Of a stretch of DNA of 64,000 nt, positions 25,435 to 33,465 are shown piece by piece; the first letter of the stretch is position 1, and each line of letters opens with the position of its first letter. The notes below the pieces were generated by a model. The model ran no database searches. It had not been told where the DNA came from and was given only the letters and a program-made list of their open reading frames with translations. Location: NCBI GenBank assembly GCA_964627035.1, contig CAZVKN010000016.1, positions 8,092 to 72,091 of the forward strand. Reading direction: 5' to 3'. A program made the position numbers and the translations under genes. Source of the stretch: CAZVKN01 sp964627035 (lineage in GTDB: Bacteria > Electryoneota > AABM5-125-24 > Hatepunaeales > Hatepunaeaceae).

Positions 25435-26403
25435 GTGTACGATAACGCTAAAACGTTACCATCCCACGCTGTTACTCTGCGTCTGTCTCTGACAGACAGA
25501 TGTAACTTTCGCTGCCGCTACTGCATGCCTGAAACAGGCATCGCAAAACTGCTCCATGCAGAGATGCCTTCTTTTGAAGAACTTTCCGATGCCGTTCTGT
25601 TCCTCAAACACGAGTATGACGTAACCAAAGTCAAGCTGACCGGTGGTGAACCACTGGTACGTCCGAAAATCTCCACTTTGATCCGTTCGCTCTCACCCCA
25701 CTTTGAAGAAATATCAATGACCTCAAACGGGGCTCTTCTTCCCAAACTAACTGAAGAACTGCGTGATTCCGGACTGTCGCGTGTTAACATATCGCTCGAC
25801 TCGATGAATCCGGAACGATTCAGGCAACTTACGCGCGGCGGTAGGTTACAAAATACACTTGACGGATTGGACGCTGCTCTCGATTCCGGGCTGACTCCGG
25901 TTAAGCTGAACGCTGTACTTCAGCGAAGCGGTTATCATGATGATGTGCCTGCACTGCTTGACCTGAGTGCGGAGAAAGGGATAACAGTCAGGTTCATCGA
26001 GCTGATGCGAACCGGAACAGAATTGGACTGGGTGGAAACAGAGTATGTCTCAGCGGATGAAGTGATTGAATGGTTGGAATCGTTCACAACATTAACACCG
26101 GTCACCACTCCCCTATCGTCGCCTGCGAAATTGATGAAAATTAACTGGAACGGCAGCGACATCAAGGTTGGCTGGATAACACCGCTGTCACACCCATTCT
26201 GCGACAGTTGCAACCGCTTGCGTCTGGACGCTCACGGCAATCTGCGCCGCTGTTTAATGGATCCCGAATCGCTCCCATTGATTGATCTTCTCAGAAATCA
26301 TCATCGGAATGATGTGATCTCTTATGTCAACAGCTATCTTCACGGAAAACATTCACCGGAATCTATGGAGATTCGCTCACCGATGATCGCCGTGGGAGGT
26401 TAA
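25435..26403 (+). CDS. moaA: GTP 3',8-cyclase (molybdenum cofactor biosynthesis protein A)
   Basis: 322 residues from a GTG start, with AGGAG 5 bases upstream. It is a radical SAM enzyme for the first step of Moco synthesis. The first cluster is C23, C27 and C30 (CNFRCRYC). The second, GTP-binding cluster is near residue 250 (CDSCNRLRLDAHGNLRRC). The protein ends in Gly-Gly, as active MoaA enzymes do (IAVGG). Other motifs are KLTGGEPLVRP and SLDSMNPERF. No moaC, moaD or moaE is in the window. It is followed closely by a TauE/SafE permease. Confidence 0.95.
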   Translation: MYDNAKTLPSHAVTLRLSLTDRCNFRCRYCMPETGIAKLLHAEMPSFEELSDAVLFLKHEYDVTKVKLTGGEPLVRPKISTLIRSLSPHFEEISMTSNGALLPKLTEELRDSGLSRVNISLDSMNPERFRQLTRGGRLQNTLDGLDAALDSGLTPVKLNAVLQRSGYHDDVPALLDLSAEKGITVRFIELMRTGTELDWVETEYVSADEVIEWLESFTTLTPVTTPLSSPAKLMKINWNGSDIKVGWITPLSHPFCDSCNRLRLDAHGNLRRCLMDPESLPLIDLLRNHHRNDVISYVNSYLHGKHSPESMEIRSPMIAVGG

Positions 26404-26408
26404 TCACC

Positions 26409-27344
26409 TTGTACTTTCCCATTTCCGGGGTAGAAATATCACCCTGGCTGCCTCCTCTCGTAGCCTTTATCATCTCGTTTGTCTGCTCTACTGCCGGAGT
26501 CACAGGCGCATTTCTTTTAATGCCTTTTCAGATCAGCTTACTCGGTTTCGCCGGTCCTGCTGCTTCTGCGACCAATCTCTTGTATAATATCTTTTCCAGC
26601 CCTGGTGCAGTCTTCAAGTATTGGCGCAACAACCAGATGCTGTGGCAATTAGTCCTGGTGCTGATTGCCGGAACCGTCCCTGGGATGATCATCGGCATAT
26701 TTGTCCGCATCCATCTTATGCCGGATCCGACCTATTTTAAGCTGTTTGTCGGTATTGTATTGCTGCTTTTGGGATTTCAACTGCTTGTGCGCACATGGAT
26801 AGCCGAAGAAACAAGTAATAATAAATCTGATTCCTCAAGATTCATCAAACCGGAAGTAGTACGTTTTGACATGCAGCGATTGGAATACCGATTCAACGGT
26901 GATATTCACGGATTCAATGTCAGAACCGTAGCACTGGTTTCCTTTCTCGTTGGAATTATAGGTGGAACTTACGGAATCGGAGGCGGATCAATAACCGCAT
27001 CTTTCCTCGTCGGGATCTGCGGATTACCAATTTACACCACGGCAGGCGCAACCATCACTGCGACATTCATTGCATCAATAATCGGTGTTATCGGTTACTG
27101 GGCGGTATCCCCGATATATGCTCAATCAGGGATAGCCACATCACCTGATTGGCTGCTGGGGCTGTTTTTCGGAGCTGGCGGTCTGGCTGGCATGTATCTT
27201 GGAGCAAAGATCCAGCGGTTCATTCCGGCAAAGTTTATCCGCACTCTGCTCGGAGTGCTTCTGCTTGGAATCTCACTGAAATATATTTTTGGGTTTTATA
27301 GATTCGTGTTGGAGTGGTTTTCTACTACTGCTAATGCAATGTAG
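26409..27344 (+). CDS. TauE/SafE-family membrane transporter
   Basis: 311 residues, probably starting at the TTG at 26409, since GGGAGG (26396-26401) lies upstream in the moaA end. About eight transmembrane helices surround two glycine-rich repeats typical of the DUF81 fold: CSTAGVTGAFLLMPF and GGTYGIGGGSITASFL. A hydrophilic loop of about 40 residues lies in between. Family members export sulfite or sulfonates and some take up organic anions. The position 5 bases after moaA suggests co-expression, and sulfite export would fit a Moco enzyme such as a sulfite oxidase, but that is inference. Confidence 0.85.
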   Translation: MYFPISGVEISPWLPPLVAFIISFVCSTAGVTGAFLLMPFQISLLGFAGPAASATNLLYNIFSSPGAVFKYWRNNQMLWQLVLVLIAGTVPGMIIGIFVRIHLMPDPTYFKLFVGIVLLLLGFQLLVRTWIAEETSNNKSDSSRFIKPEVVRFDMQRLEYRFNGDIHGFNVRTVALVSFLVGIIGGTYGIGGGSITASFLVGICGLPIYTTAGATITATFIASIIGVIGYWAVSPIYAQSGIATSPDWLLGLFFGAGGLAGMYLGAKIQRFIPAKFIRTLLGVLLLGISLKYIFGFYRFVLEWFSTTANAM

Positions 27345-27365
27345 GAAGACTGATAATAAATACAT

Positions 27366-27455
27366 CCGCTGTCAACCCGCCGCGATTAGTAGCTCAATTT
27401 ATGTAATATCAATATGATGGCTGTCAGGTGCGGCGACCTGACAGCGAACAGACTG
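27366..27455. mobile_element. Degenerate copy A of the paired-hairpin miniature element
   Basis: It contains CCGCTGTCAACCCGCCGC and then the perfect hairpin GCTGTCAGGT-GCGGCG-ACCTGACAGC (27420-27445), ending with CAGACTG. The right arm of the first hairpin is mutated (GATTAGTAG instead of GGTTGACAG) and the left terminal repeat is lost. It sits between two convergent genes, where it could act as a bidirectional terminator. Confidence 0.7.
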
Positions 27456-27470
27456 CTTCGTTTCTAAGCA

Positions 27471-28184
27471 TCATCGAATAGAAAATTCAACCATCATCCC
27501 ATCACCTCGCTGCGTCGGAAAAACTGATAAAGCATTCTCCTCAACAGGTAAATGCGTCGCATCAATCGCTGAGGCAAGATGATTGAGAATTAATCCGCCG
27601 ATCATAAATATCGCAATCTGACCTGCTTTATCTGATGCAATCCGCATTGACTTGAAATGTGCCCGATTTGCATCGTTGTCCCAATGCCACTCATCATCCG
27701 GATTATTGTACACAGATTCAAAGTCACGGTCTCTGATCCGCTGCTCGTTAAACAGATCACGGTTCATCCAATTACCGATGTCAACATAGAACTGATGCGG
27801 GTGACCTCCGGTTATTCCGGCATGTTGATTTGCAAAGGTGGTGTAGTCATCCTTTAACCAACCGCTGTACTGACGATACCCAATGTATCCGGCAATCAGC
27901 GCAACCTCTGCTCCCATGAAGAAATATCCGCGAGTCTCTCTGCCTGTGGTAATCTGTCCCCAACCCGGCAGTAGGATTGATCTGCGGAATGCAGCTCCGC
28001 GGTCTTTCCGGGTGTAAGTCTTACCTTCAACAGATGCAGCATCCTTTACTGATTGCCATTGGATTTCGGATGCGAGACTATGATCTTGGTAGGGGCGTGA
28101 TTCATCACGCCCGTCGGCAGTAGCATCCTGTGCAAATCCGATGCACACCGATAGAATCACCCCCCATGCAATTATCCTCACCAT
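27471..28184 (-). CDS. DUF5683-like small membrane protein (downstream paralogue)
   Basis: 237 residues. Signal-peptide-like N-terminus (IIAWGVILSVCIGFAQ). A conserved motif RRSILLPGWGQITTG is followed by a hydrophobic segment (FFMGAEVALIAGYIGY). A second hydrophobic segment lies near the C-terminus (IAIFMIGGLILNHLASAID). It resembles the DUF5683 family of FCB bacteria, with a G-W-G-Q signature, and is a paralogue of the next gene, which it overlaps by 7 bases. The short segment DGRDESRPYQDH near residues 24-36 is encoded by a dispersed palindrome. Function unknown; related proteins are often near outer-membrane systems. Confidence 0.7.
   Translation of the reverse strand: MVRIIAWGVILSVCIGFAQDATADGRDESRPYQDHSLASEIQWQSVKDAASVEGKTYTRKDRGAAFRRSILLPGWGQITTGRETRGYFFMGAEVALIAGYIGYRQYSGWLKDDYTTFANQHAGITGGHPHQFYVDIGNWMNRDLFNEQRIRDRDFESVYNNPDDEWHWDNDANRAHFKSMRIASDKAGQIAIFMIGGLILNHLASAIDATHLPVEENALSVFPTQRGDGMMVEFSIR
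28093..28112. repeat. Palindrome inserted in a coding sequence
   Basis: GGGCGTGA-TTCA-TCACGCCC is an 8-bp stem with a 4-base loop, inside the coding region just after the signal peptide of the upstream-facing gene. It is in frame and would add about 12 residues. I recall the same text as a common intergenic repeat in many bacteria. Confidence 0.6.
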
Positions 28185-29113
28185 CTGACGTTCAGTCCTC
28201 CGACCGCCATCGGCTTTCCGTCAAAATTTATAGCACGAAAACCGAGTTTAGCTTCTGCCGAGCGCTTCATCCCTCTGACTATGAAGCTTGCATCGAGTGC
28301 AGATGCCACATGGTTCAGCAGTGCGACCTGCGTTGCAATCGCCGAGTAGTCCAGCAGTTGATTGGAATCGTAGCGCATGTCCATGTAGTGTGCTGAGCGC
28401 GCTGCCACACCATGCAGGTTATCGTAGTATGGCGTTCCAGCATCATCACCGCGGTAGTTACCAGGAAAGTTGGGGTCAAATACATCATCCCACCCCCAGC
28501 CGAATTGGTTAATATACTTTCCAATCATCTCGTAGTATTGCTGATCCTCGCTAGCGCTGGCATTTCTCTCCTGTTTGGTTGGGAGCTTGTGGGTAAAACC
28601 CTGATCCGGCAGGAATTGAATTCTGTCACCCCAGTCAAGTGCTTCCCACTGCTCCCGGGTGCCGTCATAAACTTCGCTGTCCGCAGAGCCGATTGCCCGC
28701 GCCCATTCCACATCACGGTATATATCTGCGTCAAAGTGTTCATCGGCATACTCTTTGAACTCCTTGTCCTTATCCTGACCCGCGTTGTAATAGTAAATCA
28801 CGGCTGACCAGGCAGCTACCTCAATACCGAAGAACAGCGCCGCTCTCCATTTGCTTCCGGCATAATACTCACCTGCACCGGGGAGAATGGCTGATAGCAG
28901 TAGCGCTTTACCGGGATTTAGCTCACCGGGATCAGTTTGCGCCTGAACGTCCAATTTGTCATTTGCTGCTCCGGAAAATCCGGATCTCATAATCTCGATC
29001 ACTGCATTGTCAGCCGGAAACAACATGTCAGTCAGGCTGTCATCCGTGCCTCGTGCGAATGCTGATCCGACAGTCAATGCCAGTAACGTTGCTATTATAA
29101 TAAGTTTATACAT
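28178..29113 (-). CDS. DUF5683-like small membrane protein (upstream paralogue)
   Basis: 311 residues. Signal peptide (LIIIATLLALTVGSAFA). A conserved motif LLSAILPGAGEYYAGSKWRA is followed by a membrane segment (ALFFGIEVAAWSAVIYYY) and a long soluble insertion rich in Asp, Tyr and Trp. A C-terminal segment (IATQVALLNHVASALDAS) resembles the C-terminal hydrophobic segment of the downstream paralogue. Both proteins share the LPGxG-like core and the NHLASAID-like end, so they are a duplicated pair. Function unknown. Confidence 0.7.
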   Translation of the reverse strand: MYKLIIIATLLALTVGSAFARGTDDSLTDMLFPADNAVIEIMRSGFSGAANDKLDVQAQTDPGELNPGKALLLSAILPGAGEYYAGSKWRAALFFGIEVAAWSAVIYYYNAGQDKDKEFKEYADEHFDADIYRDVEWARAIGSADSEVYDGTREQWEALDWGDRIQFLPDQGFTHKLPTKQERNASASEDQQYYEMIGKYINQFGWGWDDVFDPNFPGNYRGDDAGTPYYDNLHGVAARSAHYMDMRYDSNQLLDYSAIATQVALLNHVASALDASFIVRGMKRSAEAKLGFRAINFDGKPMAVGGLNVRW

Positions 29114-29229
29114 TTATCCTCCGAAAAGTTGTATAGTATTCGAGTTTGCTAGTTGACAAGCTTTCAGGTTCTCAAGTTTGAACAAATGATAGAATCTGAA
29201 ATGGCTCAAATCTGTCATTCCGGACTTGA
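29114..29229. other. Intergenic: AACTTG-type low-complexity sequence plus 5' part of a dispersed repeat
   Basis: 29145-29187 has TTGACAAGCTTTCAGGTTCTCAAG and related short units, similar to 8275-8338. The left part of the TGTCATTC repeat begins at 29213. No gene is seen. Confidence 0.6.
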
Positions 29230-29415
29230 CAGTCTGTCCGAGAATGTAGATAACCCGCTGTCAGGTCGCCGCACCTGACAGCCACATTATTGATACTACT
29301 TAAGTTACGCTGTCAACCACGGCGGGTTGACAGCGGATATTCGTATTCTCGGACAGACTGCTTGATCCGGAATCTCCTGCTGAAACTGGAGATTCCTGCC
29401 TTCGCAGGAATGACA
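29213..29415. repeat. TGTCATTC-family repeat interrupted by the miniature element
   Basis: The host repeat starts TGTCATTCCGGACTTGA (29213-29229) and resumes with CTTGATCCGGAATCTCC at 29361, ending AGGAATGACA at 29415. Removing 29230-29365 restores GGACTTGATCCGGAATC, a canonical uninterrupted palindrome. Confidence 0.8.
29230..29360. mobile_element. Intact 131-bp MITE-like element with 5-bp target duplication
   Basis: The ends are 16-bp perfect inverted repeats: CAGTCTGTCCGAGAAT at 29230-29245 and its reverse complement at 29345-29360. CTTGA is duplicated on both sides (29225-29229 and 29361-29365), as expected for insertion. It encodes no protein. Inside are two hairpins: GCTGTCAGGT with ACCTGACAGC at 29257-29282 and CTGTCAACC with GGTTGACAG at 29310-29333. 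Degenerate copies are at 27366 and 43891. It sits upstream of the DUF5683-like gene and downstream of the barrel protein gene. Confidence 0.88.
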
Positions 29416-29440
29416 ATTGACTCATAACATCCCCACTTCT

Positions 29441-29482
29441 TAAACTTGCATACTCGTCAACTTGCTAACTTGCAAACTTGTT
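29441..29482. repeat. AACTTGC low-complexity repeat
   Basis: Units such as TAAACTTGCATACTCGTC, AACTTGCTAACTTG and AAACTTG end directly at the stop of the gene at 29483. The same type of text is at 8275 and 29145. Confidence 0.6.
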
Positions 29483-32400
29483 TTATATAAAATCAAACAG
29501 TACCGTAACATACCAACGCCACTCCTTTCCGTAGGAATGCGCTGTGTTGGTGATGTCGTCTGTTACAGTGAACCTGTCCAGTCCGTACGCTCCTGTAAGT
29601 TGGATGTCGGTCGGGAATCCGTACCATGAGAATAGCTTGAGTCTCAGCTCCGCACCGACATCACGCTTGAGGTTGCCGAAGTCAATATCACCGACCCATG
29701 CATCCCCCGCTTCGGCAAACAGTCCACCGTGTACCCTATCGAAATAAAACGGACCTACTCTCTTATCAATTTCTGATAGGATCGGGAATCTTAGTGTCAG
29801 CCGCCCGACTGCCTTCTTCGTTCCTCCGAGGCTGTAGAAGCTGTATCCTCGCATACCAATCAGACCACCTCCATACAGGTGAAAGAATGAATCGGCACTG
29901 TTGTCCGAGATCCAGCCACCGATGAAGCGCGGATTCAGAGTTAATCCTTTGGACAGCTCATGGTGATAGTCAATATCCGTCTCAATTCGATGGTATTTAT
30001 ACCGTTCAAAAACTTCCTGAATGGTTCCCTTTTCAGCTTCAACCTCGAATCCTTCAATGAACTGATTGTTCTCGTAAGCATACTCGATCCATCCCCGATA
30101 GCCACCTTTCGGTTGAATATCCGATCCGACCGATGGAGTGCGGAGATCACCGTTAAGCCTGAGGAGGAAGCCCTGACCGATGAAATAGGTGTAGTCAAAG
30201 CTGCCACCGTCATCAAAGTGCATGGCTGATTTGTACGTTGATCGCCTGAATATAGCTGTACCGATAAGGTCATCAGAGACAGGTATCCTCGCCCCGATAT
30301 TAAACTCGGTCAGATTGAAGCGGTAATCAATCGAATAGGTGTCGTAAATCGGTACTGCAAGTGAGTCTCCATCAGGCGACGGCTCATATCGCACATCCAC
30401 GATCACAAACGAATCCGCAAAAGTCTGATCATTGAACCTGCCGATGTTAAACGCCTCGATATACATAGTCGGTTTCAGGATTCGATACTCAAGCATGGCA
30501 TACAGGTCACGCTCTCCGGCAAAATTCATGGATGCAGCACCGAACAGGTTCATCTTTTCGAGCATATCGTTCGTGTAGAAATATGCGCCCGGTTTGAATT
30601 TGCCGTAATCCCATGCCACTCGCGGCAACACAGATAACTTATTGAACGGTGACGGATACTGCACTGCCTCGCTGTCAACCATTGGAGGTGGTGTCAGCTC
30701 GAAATAGTCACGCTGCTCAAAGGGCAGATATTCCGTTAATGCTTCTTCAACCGGAACAACATCTTCCATAATTCTGACACTATAACCCGCAGAGGTGAAT
30801 TCGCTGTACGCAAGCTTGTCATCTAACGAAAGACTCGGCATGAATGCCCCTCCGAGGACGTTTGTGACAGCTTCTTCTTCACCGGATGTCAAGTCCCTTC
30901 GGTAGATGTTAAAGATTCCGGTACGATCATCTGACCAGTATAAAGTCTTACCGTCAGAAGAAAAGACCGGATCGCGCTCATCTGCTTTTGTGGCTATGAA
31001 CGGTTCCCAGGTTTCACTCTTCAGCTCAAAACGATATATGTCGCGCGGTCCGAGATTGCCTGTGGAACAGTAAATGTATTTTCCATCCGGTGAAAAAATC
31101 GGACGAAAAACCTGCTGTCCGTTGTTAAATTCTGTGAGAAGCCGGGCTTTCAGATCAAGTGACTCACTTTCCCGCTTCAGGAAACTAAAAGGATCAAATC
31201 CGTCACCTTTTGATTTGGTCAAGCTATCCGGTAGATCAACTATCGCTAGATTATGTGTACCGTCAGAATTGTAAATTGCTACAAGCTGTTTTCCGTCAGG
31301 TGAATACGATGGCATCGCCAACCGTGCATCGGTAGTCAGACGGATCGCCTCCTCATTTTCAAAATCCCAAAGATACAGATCCTCAAAGTGTGAGCCGTCT
31401 CTGTTGGGCTTGTTTATGCTCGCATAAGCGAGATATTTGCCACCGGTGGACGGATCAACAACCCGTCTGGGTATTCTAAGTTGTCCACCACTATCCATCA
31501 CCTGTGGGACAAGCTTTTTCCGGTCAAACATCCACTTCTGCTCAGGAGGTGACCATGACACATACCCCTTAGCAGGAACTTTATTCTCTATCAGACTGTC
31601 TTTCTCAACATCATACAGATACAGCTTTGACAGCGACATGTAGTCCTTGCCCTTGTTGGACATGAATGCGATCTGCCCGCCATCCGGCGAGAACATTGGA
31701 TATAGGTTTGCAAATCCCTCGTCACAAATAACTTCGCCACTGCGGATATTGCCGCGAATTGTCGTAGTATTCTTATGGTATTCGGTGGTGATCTCGTTTG
31801 CCCAATTGGCGTACAGTTCCTTGCCTGAAAGATGTAATACTTTTCGACATGCCTGATTGAATGTAATGCTGAACGGTTTGGACATATAATCCGTGAGTTC
31901 GGAGAGCTTGTGTTGACCCCATTTATCCGAAATATACCGCACTAACGCATAACCGTGATTGTACACCGACTCAGAACCGTAAGAACTTTTCCCGAATACT
32001 CCCATCTGATTCCAGCTTAACAATTTTCCGTCCAAAGCCCTCGACCTCAGGATCATATCACGGTGTGCATCCCACCAATCGTATCCGAGTCCTTTGACCA
32101 TGTATTGAGCGGTTCCTTCCGCAAACCACATCGGCATCACGGTTCCTATGGTGGGCCATGACATGATTCGGTTAGGATAGCCGTACAGCACATCTGGGCG
32201 TTTCTCAGGTTCATAGTCTATGTATTGAAAGTAAACACCCGGCATCCATCGTGGGGCTTTCCGTGCTGCACCCAGTTGAATCATGTGCGTGAACTCATGG
32301 GTTATCACATCGTACAGCCAGTGGTGAGTACCACGCAGCTCAAAGTCCAGCGGTGTTGCCCAGATCACTATCTTATTGTCATAGTAATATGTCGCACCGT

Positions 32401-32683
32401 TCGCATAATCATCATGGTCACGTATTATCCAGTGCACTTTGGTATCCGGTTCATAGCCATACAGGTCAGTAATCGGCTTATACACCGACTCGGATATTCC
32501 GGCGATTGTTCGCGCAGTTCTTTCCGAACCTTGATGGAAGTGTATAGAGAAGTGCTCGGTCTCAATGGTCTTCCACTTAAGCTCGGGGTGGTTGTATTGG
32601 CGGAACTGAGCTTGCACTATTACAGGAACTAACCACAGTACCAAGTAGAGTAAGTATATTATATTTGTTTTATGTCTATGCAA
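29483..32683 (-). CDS. Gluzincin-like peptidase with WD40/TolB-type propeller and C-terminal outer-membrane barrel
   Basis: 1066 residues. Signal peptide (residues 1-26). A peptidase domain (about 30-290) carries HEFTH at 129-133, with the likely third ligand Glu in WFAEGTAQY near 186. This is a peptidase MA-like, M1/M61-related pattern. Repeats of the TolB/WD40-like type follow (LYPMFSPDGGQIAFMS, PSYSPDGKQLVAIY, RPIFSPDGKYIYCS, PVFSSDGKTLYWSDD). The C-terminal 400 residues alternate beta strands and end in FDFI, resembling an OMP85/surface-antigen beta-barrel (FLLRLNGDLRTPS, PRFIGGW, GAYGLDRF). It is probably an outer-membrane protein that exposes or secretes the protease domain. Substrate unknown. 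Confidence 0.85.
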   Translation of the reverse strand: MHRHKTNIIYLLYLVLWLVPVIVQAQFRQYNHPELKWKTIETEHFSIHFHQGSERTARTIAGISESVYKPITDLYGYEPDTKVHWIIRDHDDYANGATYYYDNKIVIWATPLDFELRGTHHWLYDVITHEFTHMIQLGAARKAPRWMPGVYFQYIDYEPEKRPDVLYGYPNRIMSWPTIGTVMPMWFAEGTAQYMVKGLGYDWWDAHRDMILRSRALDGKLLSWNQMGVFGKSSYGSESVYNHGYALVRYISDKWGQHKLSELTDYMSKPFSITFNQACRKVLHLSGKELYANWANEITTEYHKNTTTIRGNIRSGEVICDEGFANLYPMFSPDGGQIAFMSNKGKDYMSLSKLYLYDVEKDSLIENKVPAKGYVSWSPPEQKWMFDRKKLVPQVMDSGGQLRIPRRVVDPSTGGKYLAYASINKPNRDGSHFEDLYLWDFENEEAIRLTTDARLAMPSYSPDGKQLVAIYNSDGTHNLAIVDLPDSLTKSKGDGFDPFSFLKRESESLDLKARLLTEFNNGQQVFRPIFSPDGKYIYCSTGNLGPRDIYRFELKSETWEPFIATKADERDPVFSSDGKTLYWSDDRTGIFNIYRRDLTSGEEEAVTNVLGGAFMPSLSLDDKLAYSEFTSAGYSVRIMEDVVPVEEALTEYLPFEQRDYFELTPPPMVDSEAVQYPSPFNKLSVLPRVAWDYGKFKPGAYFYTNDMLEKMNLFGAASMNFAGERDLYAMLEYRILKPTMYIEAFNIGRFNDQTFADSFVIVDVRYEPSPDGDSLAVPIYDTYSIDYRFNLTEFNIGARIPVSDDLIGTAIFRRSTYKSAMHFDDGGSFDYTYFIGQGFLLRLNGDLRTPSVGSDIQPKGGYRGWIEYAYENNQFIEGFEVEAEKGTIQEVFERYKYHRIETDIDYHHELSKGLTLNPRFIGGWISDNSADSFFHLYGGGLIGMRGYSFYSLGGTKKAVGRLTLRFPILSEIDKRVGPFYFDRVHGGLFAEAGDAWVGDIDFGNLKRDVGAELRLKLFSWYGFPTDIQLTGAYGLDRFTVTDDITNTAHSYGKEWRWYVTVLFDFI

Positions 32684-32702
32684 ACGTTGTTTCCGATGGT
32701 AT

Positions 32703-32876
32703 TCATCTCACTCCTTCTTCAGCGCGAACTTGTAAGATTAATTCAATTGCATCTTTCAGATTCTGACGACACTCTTCCAATGTTAACCCTTGCCCATTAG
32801 CTCCCGGAACTTCCGGACAATAGCCGATGTAGTATTTCTCACCACGCTCAAATATCATATGAAAATCTAATGACAT
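32703..32876 (-). CDS. Solitary HicB-like antitoxin-type protein
   Basis: 57 residues (short, so easily missed). The sequence has the HicB N-terminal fold pattern: FERGEKYYIGYCPEVPGAN, then LTLEECRQNLKDAIELIL. A partner HicA toxin (double-stranded RNA-binding fold) is not adjacent. It starts 14 bases after the YgiT-type zinc-finger gene, so the three genes 33465-32703 probably form one operon. The long C-terminal DNA-binding part of full HicB is absent, as in UPF0150-type solo proteins. Confidence 0.72.
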   Translation of the reverse strand: MSLDFHMIFERGEKYYIGYCPEVPGANGQGLTLEECRQNLKDAIELILQVRAEEGVR

Positions 32877-32890
32877 ATTTACCTCAACTA

Positions 32891-33130
32891 TTATGCATAA
32901 GCGCTAATCACTTCAATTTGTCGCTTGTTACGCTTAGCATCTTCTACTATCCGTTCTAAGTTACCGGCAGTCTCATTATCAAACAGAGACCCACCACACT
33001 TATCGCAAATTGATGCTGGAACATCTCGCACTACAACAATCCCTTCCCCAAAATCAGCCGCAAACAGGGTAGTACCTGGACTTCGATTACCACCACATAC
33101 CGGGCATAAACCATATTCGTTTTCACTCAT
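32891..33130 (-). CDS. YgiT/MqsA-type zinc-finger protein (putative antitoxin)
   Basis: 79 residues. Two CxxC pairs form the zinc site: CPVCGG near residue 9 and CDKCGG near residue 42. The pattern continues as VVVRDVPASI, then the helical end LERIVEDAKRNKRQIEVI. This is the YgiT-type zinc-finger domain of MqsA-like antitoxins; there is no helix-turn-helix half. Its ATG overlaps the stop of the DUF4258-like gene by one base (TGATG), so the pair is coupled. The antitoxin role is inferred from the pairing. Confidence 0.8.
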   Translation of the reverse strand: MSENEYGLCPVCGGNRSPGTTLFAADFGEGIVVVRDVPASICDKCGGSLFDNETAGNLERIVEDAKRNKRQIEVISAYA

Positions 33131-33465
33131 CAGTTTCTCCTCTGCCTAAAATCTGTACTAAAATTGATTGTATCAGGTTCATAAATTGTGATGATATATA
33201 TCCATGCTTTCGTTTCATCATAAGATGCCACTACGTGTAATGGTCTATTTTCTACCGTTTTGAAAAACAAACCACTGGGGAATGGTGTGTCATCATCATA
33301 AACTTCAATACACTCACCACCCAACAGCACCTCTATTACTTCGTCTCGAAATACATTTCTTTCAATCATACGGATCATAGCATGATCTTGCCAGGTGTAT
33401 CTTTTGTTAATGATAGTTTCAGACCATTTAGCACTTCTAAAGTAATCCGTAATACTTCTTTTCAT
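33130..33465 (-). CDS. DUF4258-domain protein (putative toxin)
   Basis: 111 residues. The pattern TWQDHAMIRMIERNVFRDEVIEVL is the HAxxRMxERxI motif of DUF4258 proteins. It is followed by a beta-rich part (RPLHVVASYDETKAWIYIITIY). DUF4258 genes are commonly paired with YgiT-type zinc-finger genes in toxin-antitoxin-like modules. The family is related to BrnT-like toxins. The ATG overlaps the stop of the upstream M6-like secreted protein by 4 bases. The Shine-Dalgarno sequence is weak (GGTGG), so expression may depend on read-through from that gene. Confidence 0.78.
   Translation of the reverse strand: MKRSITDYFRSAKWSETIINKRYTWQDHAMIRMIERNVFRDEVIEVLLGGECIEVYDDDTPFPSGLFFKTVENRPLHVVASYDETKAWIYIITIYEPDTINFSTDFRQRRN

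Noticed and set aside
32703..33130. hicA gene next to the hicB-like gene
   Set aside because: The neighbouring gene has two CxxC pairs and is a YgiT-type zinc finger, not the HicA fold.
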